From Paracoccaceae bacterium (GTDB lineage: Bacteria; Pseudomonadota; Alphaproteobacteria; Rhodobacterales; Rhodobacteraceae), in assembly GCA_003545125.1 (NCBI GenBank), contig DQCI01000108.1:4598-12907 (forward strand): DNA of 8,310 bases. Direction: 5' to 3'. A model generated the notes under the pieces. The model was not told where the DNA came from and did no database searches. It saw nothing but the letters and a program-made list of their open reading frames with translations. The translations under genes were made by a program, and so were the position numbers. This document shows positions 1 to 5,892 of the stretch, piece by piece (the stretch's first letter is position 1; every line of letters starts with the position of its first letter).

Positions 1-174
1 TTCGCCCATTCGGGCGAGGTGCAGCGCCGCCGAGAGCCCCGTGTATCCACCGCCGATCACCGCGATATCGGTGTCAAAATCTCCGTCGACCCCCGGCCAA
101 TCGGTATCGAGCGACCACGCGCACCCTGCGCGTGGGCCATCGCCGTAGGCGCGCGCCTCCCAGAGGCGTTTCAC
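1..174 (-). CDS. FAD-dependent amine oxidoreductase, DAO/PuuB-like (N-terminal 58 aa, runs off left edge)
   Basis: This is the start of a flavoprotein oxidoreductase of the D-amino-acid-oxidase/PuuB superfamily. The visible N-terminus has a short leader (residues 1-35) followed by DIAVIGGGYTGLSAALHLA at residues 36-54. That is a beta strand, the GxGxxG dinucleotide-binding loop and a helix that bind the FAD ADP moiety. The GTG start is chosen because it overlaps the TGA stop of the upstream glutamine-synthetase-like gene (GTGA, 171-174), as at other junctions of this operon. Being last in a polyamine uptake and gamma-glutamylation operon, it probably oxidises a gamma-glutamylated or free amine, releasing an aldehyde. 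Substrate cannot be read from 58 residues. The leader is not similar to that of the other oxidoreductase at 8134-8310, although the FAD loop is nearly identical, so these are paralogues and not a recent duplication. Family is fairly sure; PuuB function is inferred from context. Confidence 0.8.
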   Translation of the reverse strand, partial: MKRLWEARAYGDGPRAGCAWSLDTDWPGVDGDFDTDIAVIGGGYTGLSAALHLARMGE

Positions 175-1520
175 AGCCGCCCCAGATAGGTCCGGTACTC
201 GATCTGGCTGATCGCGGTGGTGAGCTGTTCGATCTCGTTGCGGCGCACGGCGGTGTAGATGCCGCGAAACTCTTCGCCGAAGGTGTCGGCGGCAAGGGCG
301 GATTCGGCAAAGGTATCGACCGCCGTCGCCCAGTCCGCGGTCAGCGGGTCCGCATGTGCGCCGACATCGTCGTCGAGCGGCGGGGGCAGGGGCAGGTCGG
401 GGTTTTCAAGGCCGCGAAGCATGCCGCCGAGGATCGCCGCAAGCGCCAGATAGGGGTTTACGTCGGCGCCGCTGATCCGGTGTTCGAGCCGCGCGCCGGG
501 CCCGGACACCTCCGGCAGACGCACCGCTGCGGCGCGGTTGTCGAGCCCCCAGTCGGGGGCGTGCGGGGCGAAGGAGTTGCGTTGGAACCGGCGGTAGGAG
601 TTCATGTGCGGGGCGAAGACGGCCTGCAGGTCTTCCATCGTCGCCAGGGTGCCGGCCACGGCCTGTTTCAGCATCGACGACGGCGCGCCGCTGCCGTCGT
701 CGAAAAGGTTGCGCCCATCGGCATCGACCAGCGAGACATGGGCGTGCATGCCGTTACCGGGGTAGTCGGCATAAGGCTTGGCCATGAAGGTCGCGCCCAT
801 CTCGTGGCGCCGGGCGATGTGGCGCACCAGTCGGCGGAACACCAAAGCATCGTCCGCGGCTTTCAGCGCGTCGTCGGTGTGGTGGAAGTTGATCTCGAAC
901 TGCCCGGGTCCATATTCGGCGATCAGCGTGTCGGGCGCCAGGCCCTGGGCGATGGCGCCGTCGCGGATGGCGTCGAGAATGGTCTGGGTGCGGTCGAGAA
1001 CTTCGAGATCGTAGTTCTGAAACTCGGGGCTGCGCTCGGGCGGCTCGGGCGCGTCTTCGCGCGCCTCGCGCGGCTGGTAGAGGTAAAACTCGAGCTCCGT
1101 CGCCACCACGGGCCGCAGCCCTTTTGCGTGGAACCGGGCGAGCATGGTTTCGAGCTGGCCGCGCGACGAATACGGGGCGACTTCGCCAGTCTCGTCGTGC
1201 ATCTCGACGATCACCTGCGCCACGTTCTGGCCGCGGGCCCAGGGTACCGGCTGGAGGCTGCCGGGGACCGGGTAGAGCCGCCCGTCCGGGTCGCCGACGG
1301 AGATGCCGAGCCCGGTCGCCTCGACTTCCTCGCCCATGATGTTGGGCGCGTAGGTCGACAGCGGCAGACGCACGCCGCCGTCCGCGAGCTTCGCCTCGTC
1401 CTCGCCGGGCAGCCATTTGCCGCGCAGGATCGCGTTGATGTCGCACAGCATCAGCTCAACCCGGTCAGGCCTCCCGTGGGTCTCACAGAAGGCGGCGTAT
1501 TCGGTCAGGAAGACGGTCAT
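171..1520 (-). CDS. puuA: Gamma-glutamylputrescine synthetase-like enzyme (glutamine synthetase family)
   Basis: A 449-aa cytoplasmic glutamine-synthetase-fold ligase; E. coli PuuA is about 470 aa. It is expected to couple ATP hydrolysis to joining glutamate and putrescine (or a similar amine), the first step of the gamma-glutamyl route. Residues 1-105 form the N-terminal beta-grasp part and the rest is catalytic. Visible family motifs are ELEFY at 142-146 and E202 and E209 in AEYGPGQFE (metal ligands), MAKP at 246-249, GNGMHAHVSL at 255-264 (substrate loop with His), NSYRR at 307-311, N328-R329, and LEHR at 345-348. The ATG at 1520 overlaps the potI stop by 4 nt (ATGA) and gives the usual family N-terminus; a longer in-frame opening upstream is only the opposite reading of potI. 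There is no strong Shine-Dalgarno, so translational coupling to potI is likely. Its place behind polyamine transporter genes favours PuuA over true glutamine synthetase. A SpuI-type enzyme with another amine substrate remains possible. Confidence 0.88.
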   Translation of the reverse strand: MTVFLTEYAAFCETHGRPDRVELMLCDINAILRGKWLPGEDEAKLADGGVRLPLSTYAPNIMGEEVEATGLGISVGDPDGRLYPVPGSLQPVPWARGQNVAQVIVEMHDETGEVAPYSSRGQLETMLARFHAKGLRPVVATELEFYLYQPREAREDAPEPPERSPEFQNYDLEVLDRTQTILDAIRDGAIAQGLAPDTLIAEYGPGQFEINFHHTDDALKAADDALVFRRLVRHIARRHEMGATFMAKPYADYPGNGMHAHVSLVDADGRNLFDDGSGAPSSMLKQAVAGTLATMEDLQAVFAPHMNSYRRFQRNSFAPHAPDWGLDNRAAAVRLPEVSGPGARLEHRISGADVNPYLALAAILGGMLRGLENPDLPLPPPLDDDVGAHADPLTADWATAVDTFAESALAADTFGEEFRGIYTAVRRNEIEQLTTAISQIEYRTYLGRL

Positions 1521-2329
1521 GGGGCGGCTCTGTTTTCTTCTGCGAGGCGCTTCGTGATGGCGCGTTTGGAAATCAGCGAGGTGGTGATGACACCGACCGA
1601 AACGACGCCGATCAGGATCGCCGAAAGCGCGTTGATCTCGGGGCTGACACCGAGCCGGACGGCGGAGTAGATCTTGATCGGCAGCGTGGTCGACGAGGGC
1701 CCGGAGGTGAAGGAGGCGATCACCAGATCGTCGAGCGACAGGGTGAAGCCGAGAAGCCAACCCGAGATCACCGCGGGCGCGATGATCGGCAGCGTCACCA
1801 GCCGGAAGGCGTCGAACCGCGTGCAGCCGAGATCGAGCGCGGCTTCCTCAAGGGAGCGGTCGAAGGCGACCAACCTCGAGGTAACGACGACGGCCACATA
1901 GGCCATCGAGAAGGTCGTGTGGGCGAGGATGATGGTGAGAAGCCCCCGGTCGAGGCCGATGGCGATGAACAATAGCAGAAGCGACAGGCCGAGGATCACG
2001 TCCGGCATGACGAGCGGCGCGTAGAGCATCCCCGAAAACAGGGTGCGGCCATGGAAACGCCCACCGCGCACCAGCACATAGGCCGCGATGGTGCCGAGCA
2101 CGGTTGCGAGGGTCGACGAGGCGACGGCGACGCGCACGGTGACCCAGGCCGCATCCATCATCGCTTCGTTGCGGAACAGCTCGCCGTACCACTTGGTCGA
2201 GAACCCGGCCCAGACGGTCACGAGCTTGTTGGAATTGAACGAATAGACCACCAGCACGATCATCGGCAGATAAAGGAAAGCAAAGCCGAAGGTGAGCGAG
2301 GTCAGGTTGAACCAGGAGAGCTTTCTCAT
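1517..2329 (-). CDS. potI: Putrescine/polyamine ABC transporter permease PotI
   Basis: Inner-membrane permease of 270 aa from the ATG at 2329 (E. coli PotI is 281 aa). About six hydrophobic helices can be seen, the first near residues 9-32 and the last near 235-256. The cytoplasmic EAA loop that docks on the ATPase is EEAALDLG at about 161-168, continuing to TLP at 179-181. It pairs with PotH to form the channel. A GTG six bases upstream (2335) is also in frame, but the GGGG at 2337-2340 lies only 1 nt from it and 7 nt from the ATG, so the ATG is preferred. It overlaps puuA by 4 nt. Oddity: about 200 nt separate it from potH, where related operons usually have close spacing or overlap. The start region looks rebuilt after an insertion, and the original start was probably the ATG at 2532. 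Confidence 0.93.
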   Translation of the reverse strand: MRKLSWFNLTSLTFGFAFLYLPMIVLVVYSFNSNKLVTVWAGFSTKWYGELFRNEAMMDAAWVTVRVAVASSTLATVLGTIAAYVLVRGGRFHGRTLFSGMLYAPLVMPDVILGLSLLLLFIAIGLDRGLLTIILAHTTFSMAYVAVVVTSRLVAFDRSLEEAALDLGCTRFDAFRLVTLPIIAPAVISGWLLGFTLSLDDLVIASFTSGPSSTTLPIKIYSAVRLGVSPEINALSAILIGVVSVGVITTSLISKRAITKRLAEENRAAP

Positions 2330-2532
2330 CCGCACACCCCGCGGATCGTCCGACCCTCCGGGCCTTCCGCGCGATCGTCCCGCGGGCGAAGACCGGACAG
2401 GGTCGCGGGTGCGGCGGCAGTCAGGACGGCGAAATCCGTCGCGGATTTCGTTTCGGTTTCCGCGCGGAAACCGTGGCGGAAAACGTACGTTTTCCGTTTC
2501 GTTTTCTGCATCAGAAAACGCCGCACCTTCAT
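2326..2532 (-). CDS. 68-codon small ORF bridging potH and potI (possible remnant of the original potI start)
   Basis: The ATG at 2532 overlaps the potH stop (ATGA, 2529-2532) and is preceded by a strong Shine-Dalgarno, GGAGG at 2540-2544, 7 nt away inside the last codons of potH. The frame stays open for 68 codons and ends in a TGA that overlaps the potI ATG (ATGA, 2326-2329). The product would start MKVRRFLMQKTKRKTYVF, be Arg/Lys/Thr-rich, and have no signal peptide, membrane helix or motif I recognise. Nearly all of it is encoded by the palindromic block at 2336-2520. The ORF is probably translated, given its start signals, but long open frames are common at this GC content. I think it arose when an element split the first codons of potI. 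Its role, if any, may be to carry ribosomes across the hairpins to potI by termination-reinitiation. Function unknown. Confidence 0.4.
   Translation of the reverse strand: MKVRRFLMQKTKRKTYVFRHGFRAETETKSATDFAVLTAAAPATLSGLRPRDDRAEGPEGRTIRGVCG
2330..2335. repeat. 6-bp direct repeat, left copy (possible target duplication)
   Basis: CCGCAC here is matched by CCGCAC at 2521-2526, immediately outside the palindromic block. Flanking bases differ on both sides, so the repeat is exactly 6 bp. Confidence 0.5.
2336..2520. mobile_element. Putative 185-bp palindromic element inserted at the potH-potI junction
   Basis: The block is bounded by the 6-bp direct repeat CCGCAC (2330-2335 and 2521-2526). Its right boundary coincides with the outer base of the last hairpin. 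The right half (2430-2520) is an array of four palindromes. The left half (2336-2429) holds the direct repeat GATCGTCC (2344-2351 and 2373-2380), the palindrome CCCGCGGG (2379-2386) and the inverted pair CGACCCT/AGGGTCG (2351-2357 and 2399-2405). Deleting the block plus one repeat copy rejoins an in-frame potI start, MKVRMRKLSWFN, overlapping potH by 4 nt, which is the spacing style of the rest of the operon. No transposase and no terminal inverted repeats are seen. It is therefore a non-autonomous or dispersed-repeat type element rather than an insertion sequence. The insertion reading is inference; the repeats and boundaries are seen directly. Confidence 0.55.
2430..2520. repeat. Array of four tandem palindromes with 3-nt spacers
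   Basis: Unit 1 (2430-2450) has a 9-bp stem CGAAATCCG with loop TCG. Unit 2 (2454-2473) is the 20-nt perfect palindrome CGGTTTCCGCGCGGAAACCG. Unit 3 (2477-2496) is the 20-nt perfect palindrome CGGAAAACGTACGTTTTCCG. Unit 4 (2500-2520) has a 9-bp stem CGTTTTCTG with loop CAT. Spacers are TTT, TGG and TTT. Every unit begins and ends with CG, and the array is laid out symmetrically (21-3-20-3-20-3-21). It lies 8 nt past the potH stop in the direction of transcription. In the mRNA it would form two to four stable hairpins, suited to blocking 3' exonucleases or lowering read-through into potI. No U-tract follows, so it is not a classical intrinsic terminator. Confidence 0.9.
2521..2526. repeat. 6-bp direct repeat, right copy (possible target duplication)
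   Basis: CCGCAC directly abuts the outermost base pair of palindrome unit 4. It is the partner of the copy at 2330-2335. Read leftward the two copies are GTGCGG, in frame as Val-Arg codons in the reconstructed potI start. Confidence 0.5.
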
Positions 2533-3419
2533 GTCTCGCCCTCCCATTCCTTCTCTTCGTTCTTGATGAAGAGCACGATCGGGATGATCAGGATCGCAAG
2601 CAGGATGATCGCCACGGCCGAGGCCACCGGCCAGTCGCGGTTGGAGAAGAATTCCTCCCACAGCACCTTGCCGATCATCAGCGTGTCGGAGCCGCCGAGC
2701 AGCGTCGGGATCACGAACTCGCCCATTACGGGGATGAAGACCAGGAAGGAGCCGGCGATGATCCCCTGTTTCGACAACGGCAGGGTGATCAGCCAGAAGG
2801 CCTTCATCCGCGTGCAGCCGAGGTCTTCGGCGGCTTCGAGCAGGCTCTCGTCGAGCCGGTCGAGGGCGGCGAAGAGCGGCAGCACCATAAACGGCAGGTA
2901 GGTGTAGACGATGCCGATGTAGACGGCGGTGTTGGTGTTGAGGATCGTGAGCGGCTCCGAGATCACCCCGAGCCCCATCAGCAGCTGGTTGAGGAACCCT
3001 TCCTGCGCCAGGATTGCCTTCCACGCATAGACCCGGATCAGGAAAGAGGTCCAGAACGGCAGGATTACCAGCATCAGGAGCGTCGGCCGCCAGGCGTCGG
3101 CGGCGCGGCTCATGCCGTAGGCGATCGGATAGCCGACGATGAGCGCCATCAGCGTCGAGGCGACCGCGATCTTGAGCGACGACAAATAGGCCTTCCAGTA
3201 GAGGTCATCGGTGGTGAGAAAGGCGAAGTTCTCGAAATCGAGCTCGGCGAAGAAGGCCCGGACCCCGGCCCAACCTTCCGCGAGATCAAGGGTGGGCACA
3301 TAGGGCGGGATCGCCAGCGCGGTGTCCGACAGGCTGATCTTGAGCACGATCAGGAAGGGCACCAGGAACAGCGCAACCAGCCAGCCATAGGGCAGGGCTA
3401 TGAGCGCAAATCGCTTCAT
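2529..3419 (-). CDS. potH: Putrescine/polyamine ABC transporter permease PotH
   Basis: Inner-membrane permease of 296 aa (E. coli PotH is 317 aa), forming the translocation channel with PotI. A first hydrophobic helix at residues 7-29 is followed by a periplasmic stretch of about 45 residues. Further helices lie near 82-102, 113-131, 164-184, 219-240 and 266-286. The EAA loop that contacts PotG is LLEAAEDLGCTRMKAFWL at 193-210, followed by ITLP at 211-214. The ATG at 3419 overlaps the potG stop by 4 nt (ATGA) and gives the usual permease start MKRFALIALPYGW; a longer in-frame opening into potG is not credible. With no Shine-Dalgarno visible, coupling to potG is likely. Its last codons carry the ribosome-binding site for the next reading frame. 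Confidence 0.95.
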   Translation of the reverse strand: MKRFALIALPYGWLVALFLVPFLIVLKISLSDTALAIPPYVPTLDLAEGWAGVRAFFAELDFENFAFLTTDDLYWKAYLSSLKIAVASTLMALIVGYPIAYGMSRAADAWRPTLLMLVILPFWTSFLIRVYAWKAILAQEGFLNQLLMGLGVISEPLTILNTNTAVYIGIVYTYLPFMVLPLFAALDRLDESLLEAAEDLGCTRMKAFWLITLPLSKQGIIAGSFLVFIPVMGEFVIPTLLGGSDTLMIGKVLWEEFFSNRDWPVASAVAIILLAILIIPIVLFIKNEEKEWEGET

Positions 3420-4576
3420 GCCGTGAGCACGACGCCCGCGGTCTCGCGCCAAGACAGCCAGACCTCGTCGTCCCAGGTAAACTCGCGGCGCGCGATGCGG
3501 CTCGAATTGGTCATCGCCGCTTTCACCATCTGCCCGTTCGCAAGTTCGACGTGATAGGTCGAGACATTGCCGAGATAGCCGATGTCGATGATCTTGCCGA
3601 AAGCCCAGTTTCGCTGGTCCTCGCTGCGGTCGCGGGTGACCATGATCTTTTCGGGCCGGATCGCGTAGGTTACCCGCGTGCCGATGCTCACGCCCTCGAC
3701 GGGTTCGACCGAAAGCGGCGGCTCGCGCTCGGCATAGGCAATCTCGGCATGGTCCGGATCCGGCCGGGTGTAGGTCCCCTCGATCAGGTTCACGTCGCCG
3801 ATGAAATCGGCCACGTAGACCGATGTGGGCTGTTCGTAGACCCGTGCCGGGGTGTCGACCTGGATCACCTTGCCATGGTCCATCACCGCGATCCGGCTGG
3901 CGACGGTCATCGCTTCTTCCTGGTCGTGGGTGACGATCACGAAGGTGGTGCCAGTGGTCTCCTGGATGTCCATCAGCTCGAACTGGGTTTCCTCGCGCAG
4001 CTTGCGGTCGAGCGCGCCGAGCGGTTCGTCGAGCAAGAGGAGTTTCGGCGCCTTGGCGAGCGAGCGGGCGAGCGCCACGCGCTGGCGCTGGCCGCCGGAA
4101 ATCTGGTGCGGTTTGCGGCGGGCGAATTGCTCCAGCCGGGTGAGGCGCAGCATCTCGTTGACCCGGTCCTCGATCTTGTCCTTCGGCATTCTGTCGCGCT
4201 TGAGCCCGAAGGCGATGTTGTCCCAGACGCTCAGGTGCGGAAACAGCGCGTAGCTCTGGAACATCATGTTCACCGGCCGCTCGTTGGGCGCAATGCCCCC
4301 CATGTCCTGTCCGCCGAGCGTGATCCGGCCCTCGGTGGCGGCCTCGAAGCCTGCGAGCATCCGCATCATTGTGGTCTTGCCGCAGCCCGAGGGGCCGAGC
4401 AGGGCGAAGAATTCCTTCTCGAAGATGTCGAGCGAAAGATCGTCGATTGCGGTGAAATCACCGAACCGCTTGGTGACGCTTTCAAACCGGATCAGCGGCA
4501 CTGCGTCCGGGTCTTCCCAGGGGACGAAATCCGTCTCATTCGGGTTTGGGCGCGGTTTTCGCGGGGCGTCGGCCAT
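3416..4576 (-). CDS. potG: Putrescine/polyamine ABC transporter ATP-binding protein PotG
   Basis: Cytoplasmic ATPase of 386 aa (E. coli PotG is 377 aa) that powers import through PotH-PotI. Visible in order: Walker A GPSGCGKTT at 61-69, Q-loop Gln at about 107 (FQSYALFPH), signature ISGGQRQR at 159-166, Walker B LLLLDEP at 179-185, D-loop ALD at 188-190, and switch His217 in VTHDQEEAMT. A C-terminal TOBE-type regulatory domain spans about 260-380, with the typical YAIRPEKI segment at 304-311. The 30-residue N-terminal tail rich in Pro and Asn is common in this family. All nucleotide-binding residues are intact. The ATG at 4576 has a modest GGTGA just upstream. It lies 61 nt behind potF with a strong GC hairpin between, and overlaps potH by 4 nt. 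Confidence 0.96.
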   Translation of the reverse strand: MADAPRKPRPNPNETDFVPWEDPDAVPLIRFESVTKRFGDFTAIDDLSLDIFEKEFFALLGPSGCGKTTMMRMLAGFEAATEGRITLGGQDMGGIAPNERPVNMMFQSYALFPHLSVWDNIAFGLKRDRMPKDKIEDRVNEMLRLTRLEQFARRKPHQISGGQRQRVALARSLAKAPKLLLLDEPLGALDRKLREETQFELMDIQETTGTTFVIVTHDQEEAMTVASRIAVMDHGKVIQVDTPARVYEQPTSVYVADFIGDVNLIEGTYTRPDPDHAEIAYAEREPPLSVEPVEGVSIGTRVTYAIRPEKIMVTRDRSEDQRNWAFGKIIDIGYLGNVSTYHVELANGQMVKAAMTNSSRIARREFTWDDEVWLSWRETAGVVLTA

Positions 4577-4595
4577 GATGTCACCGGTGGCGAAG

Positions 4596-4624
4596 GGCCC
4601 CCGCAGCTGTCTCGGGCGGGGGCC
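4596..4624 (-). other. GC-rich hairpin between potF and potG
   Basis: GGCCCCCGC (4596-4604) and GCGGGGGCC (4616-4624) form a perfect 9-bp stem with an 11-nt loop, starting 13 nt past the potF stop. In the leftward transcript it is followed by CUUCGCC rather than a U-run, so it is not a clean intrinsic terminator. In binding-protein transporter operons such hairpins often protect the binding-protein mRNA or partly attenuate downstream genes. That role here is inference. Confidence 0.6.
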
Positions 4625-4637
4625 GGATGGAGGCGGG

Positions 4638-5723
4638 TCAGGTGCCCGACTTGATCTTGGTCCAGAGCCGGGTCACGACCCGTTGAACCTTGGCGTCATA
4701 GGGCCGCGTGGTGAACAGGTTCTCCAGCGTCGCCGCGTCGGGGTAGATCGCCGGATCGCCGATCACGTCTTCCACGAGCAAATCCTGCGAGGCGATATTG
4801 CCGTTGGCGTAGTAGACGTAGTTGGACGCATCCGCCATGTTCTGCGGGTCCATGATGAAGTTGAGGAAGGTGTGCGCGCCCTCCGGGTTCGGCGCGTCGA
4901 CCGGGATCGCCATCTGGTCGAACCACATCTGCGCGCCCTCGACCGGCGCGTGATAGGCGATCTCGACGCCGTTGTCGGCTTCCCAGGCGCGGTCGCGCGC
5001 CTGCAGGATGTCACCCGACCAGCCGACGGCGACGCAGATCTCGCCGTTGGCCAGCGCCTCGATGTATTCCGAGGAATGGAACTTGCCGATGTAGGGGCGC
5101 ACCGCGCCGTAGACATCTCCCGCCTTGGCGATCACCTCCGGGTCGTGGTCGTCGGGGTTTTCCCCGGCGAAGGCGAGTGCGGCGGGGATCATTTCCGAGG
5201 GCGCGTCGAGGAACATCACGCCGCAGTCGGCGAGTTTTTCCATGTTGGCCGGGTCGAACACCAGCGACCAGCTGTCGATCGGGGCGTCTTCGCCCAACAG
5301 TTCGGTCACCTTGCCGACATTCACGCCGAGGCCGGTGGTGCCCCACATGTAGTTGATCGAATACGCGTTGCCGGGATCGTATTGCGCGGTGCGCGAGGAG
5401 ACCACGTCCCACATGTTCTCGATGTTGGGCAGCTTCGACATGTCGAGCTTCTGGAAGGCGCCGGCGGTGATCTGGCGCTGCAGGAAGGTGCCCGAGGGCA
5501 CCACCACGTCATAGCCCGAACCGCCCGCGAGCATCTTGGTCTCGAGCACCTCGTTGGAATCGAACACGTCGTAGATCAGCTCGAGCCCGGTCTCTTCCTC
5601 GAACCTGGCGAGCAGCGCCTCGTCGATATAGTCGGACCAGTTGTAGACCCGCACTTCATCTGCGGTCGCGGCGCCGGCAACCAGCGCGATGGCCGTGCCG
5701 AGCAGCAAGGTGGTTTTGGGCAT
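4638..5723 (-). CDS. potF: Periplasmic putrescine/polyamine-binding protein PotF
   Basis: Solute-binding protein of 361 aa (E. coli PotF is 370 aa). A Sec signal peptide occupies residues 1-21, cleaved near ATA|DEVRV, with no lipobox Cys. Residues matching the known PotF pocket are present: W29, S30 and Y32 in YNWSDYI, S77 in VPSG, E177 in APSEM, W235 and D238 in GWSGD, D269 in WFDQMAIP, and Tyr at 302-305. Comparison to E. coli positions is from memory, with an offset of 8-9. The Trp/Asp set that clamps the amine ends supports a diamine or polyamine ligand; putrescine versus spermidine cannot be settled by eye. The ATG at 5723 has AGGGGA (5731-5736) 7 nt upstream. It is the first gene of the leftward operon, and its higher expected demand fits the hairpin after it. 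Confidence 0.95.
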   Translation of the reverse strand: MPKTTLLLGTAIALVAGAATADEVRVYNWSDYIDEALLARFEEETGLELIYDVFDSNEVLETKMLAGGSGYDVVVPSGTFLQRQITAGAFQKLDMSKLPNIENMWDVVSSRTAQYDPGNAYSINYMWGTTGLGVNVGKVTELLGEDAPIDSWSLVFDPANMEKLADCGVMFLDAPSEMIPAALAFAGENPDDHDPEVIAKAGDVYGAVRPYIGKFHSSEYIEALANGEICVAVGWSGDILQARDRAWEADNGVEIAYHAPVEGAQMWFDQMAIPVDAPNPEGAHTFLNFIMDPQNMADASNYVYYANGNIASQDLLVEDVIGDPAIYPDAATLENLFTTRPYDAKVQRVVTRLWTKIKSGT

Positions 5724-5774
5724 GGATGTCTCCCCTGTTTTCCCCTTGGCCGGGCCTTTGCGGCCTGGCTCATA

Positions 5775-5786
5775 TTTTGATCAAAT
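5775..5786. promoter_or_regulatory. Candidate GntR-regulator operator upstream of potF
   Basis: TTTTGATCAAAT contains the perfect 10-bp palindrome TTTGATCAAA (5776-5785). It matches 11 of 12 bases of a site in the aminotransferase promoter (6586-6597). It covers the predicted start point and the edge of the -10, a position suited to repression. Further half-sites are TCAAAT at 5808-5813 and ATTTGA at 5837-5842. Assignment to the adjacent regulator is inference. Confidence 0.5.
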
Positions 5787-5811
5787 CTACACAGACAGAC
5801 GATATGGTCAA
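5784..5811 (-). promoter_or_regulatory. Predicted promoter of the potF operon
   Basis: Read leftward, TTGACC (-35, 5806-5811) and TAGATT (-10, 5784-5789) are separated by 16 bp. They match the sigma-70 consensus at 5/6 and 4/6 positions. The start point would fall near 5777, giving a leader of about 53 nt. The -10 overlaps the TTTGATCAAA palindrome and the -35 overlaps a TCAAAT half-site. Confidence 0.45.
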
Positions 5812-5881
5812 ATCGTCCGCAAGGCGATAGCGTACTATTTGACTTTATCCACTTCGCGCGGCAGCGCAAAGCGATTGATCC

Positions 5882-5887
5882 GGGGAG
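5882..5887 (+). promoter_or_regulatory. Ribosome-binding site that sets the regulator start
   Basis: GGGGAG lies 5 nt before the GTG at 5893. No comparable site precedes the in-frame ATG at 5914 (preceded by GCGGCCAAA), so the GTG start is preferred. Confidence 0.6.
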
Positions 5888-5892
5888 AGGAC

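Noticed and set aside
132..1670. Long rightward open frame (512 codons) opposite the puuA homologue
   Set aside because: It is the antisense reading of a clear glutamine-synthetase-family gene. Its product is Arg/Gly/Val-rich with no motif, and such shadows are expected at this GC content.
1817..2822. 15-nt identical string CCGCGTGCAGCCGAG at 1817-1831 and 2808-2822
   Set aside because: It encodes the same part of the EAA loop (LGCTR) in the paralogous permeases PotI and PotH, so it reflects protein homology and not a DNA element.
4596..4624. Intrinsic terminator between potF and potG
   Set aside because: The stem is strong, but the leftward transcript has no U-run after it and the operon clearly continues.
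5748..5765. GGCC...GGCC hairpin in the potF leader as a riboswitch or attenuator
   Set aside because: Only about 4 bp can pair, and the leader of roughly 53 nt is too short for a known riboswitch class.
4266..5780. Rightward open frame of 504 codons opposite potF and the start of potG
   Set aside because: Antisense shadow of potF and potG, both with complete motifs and sensible starts.
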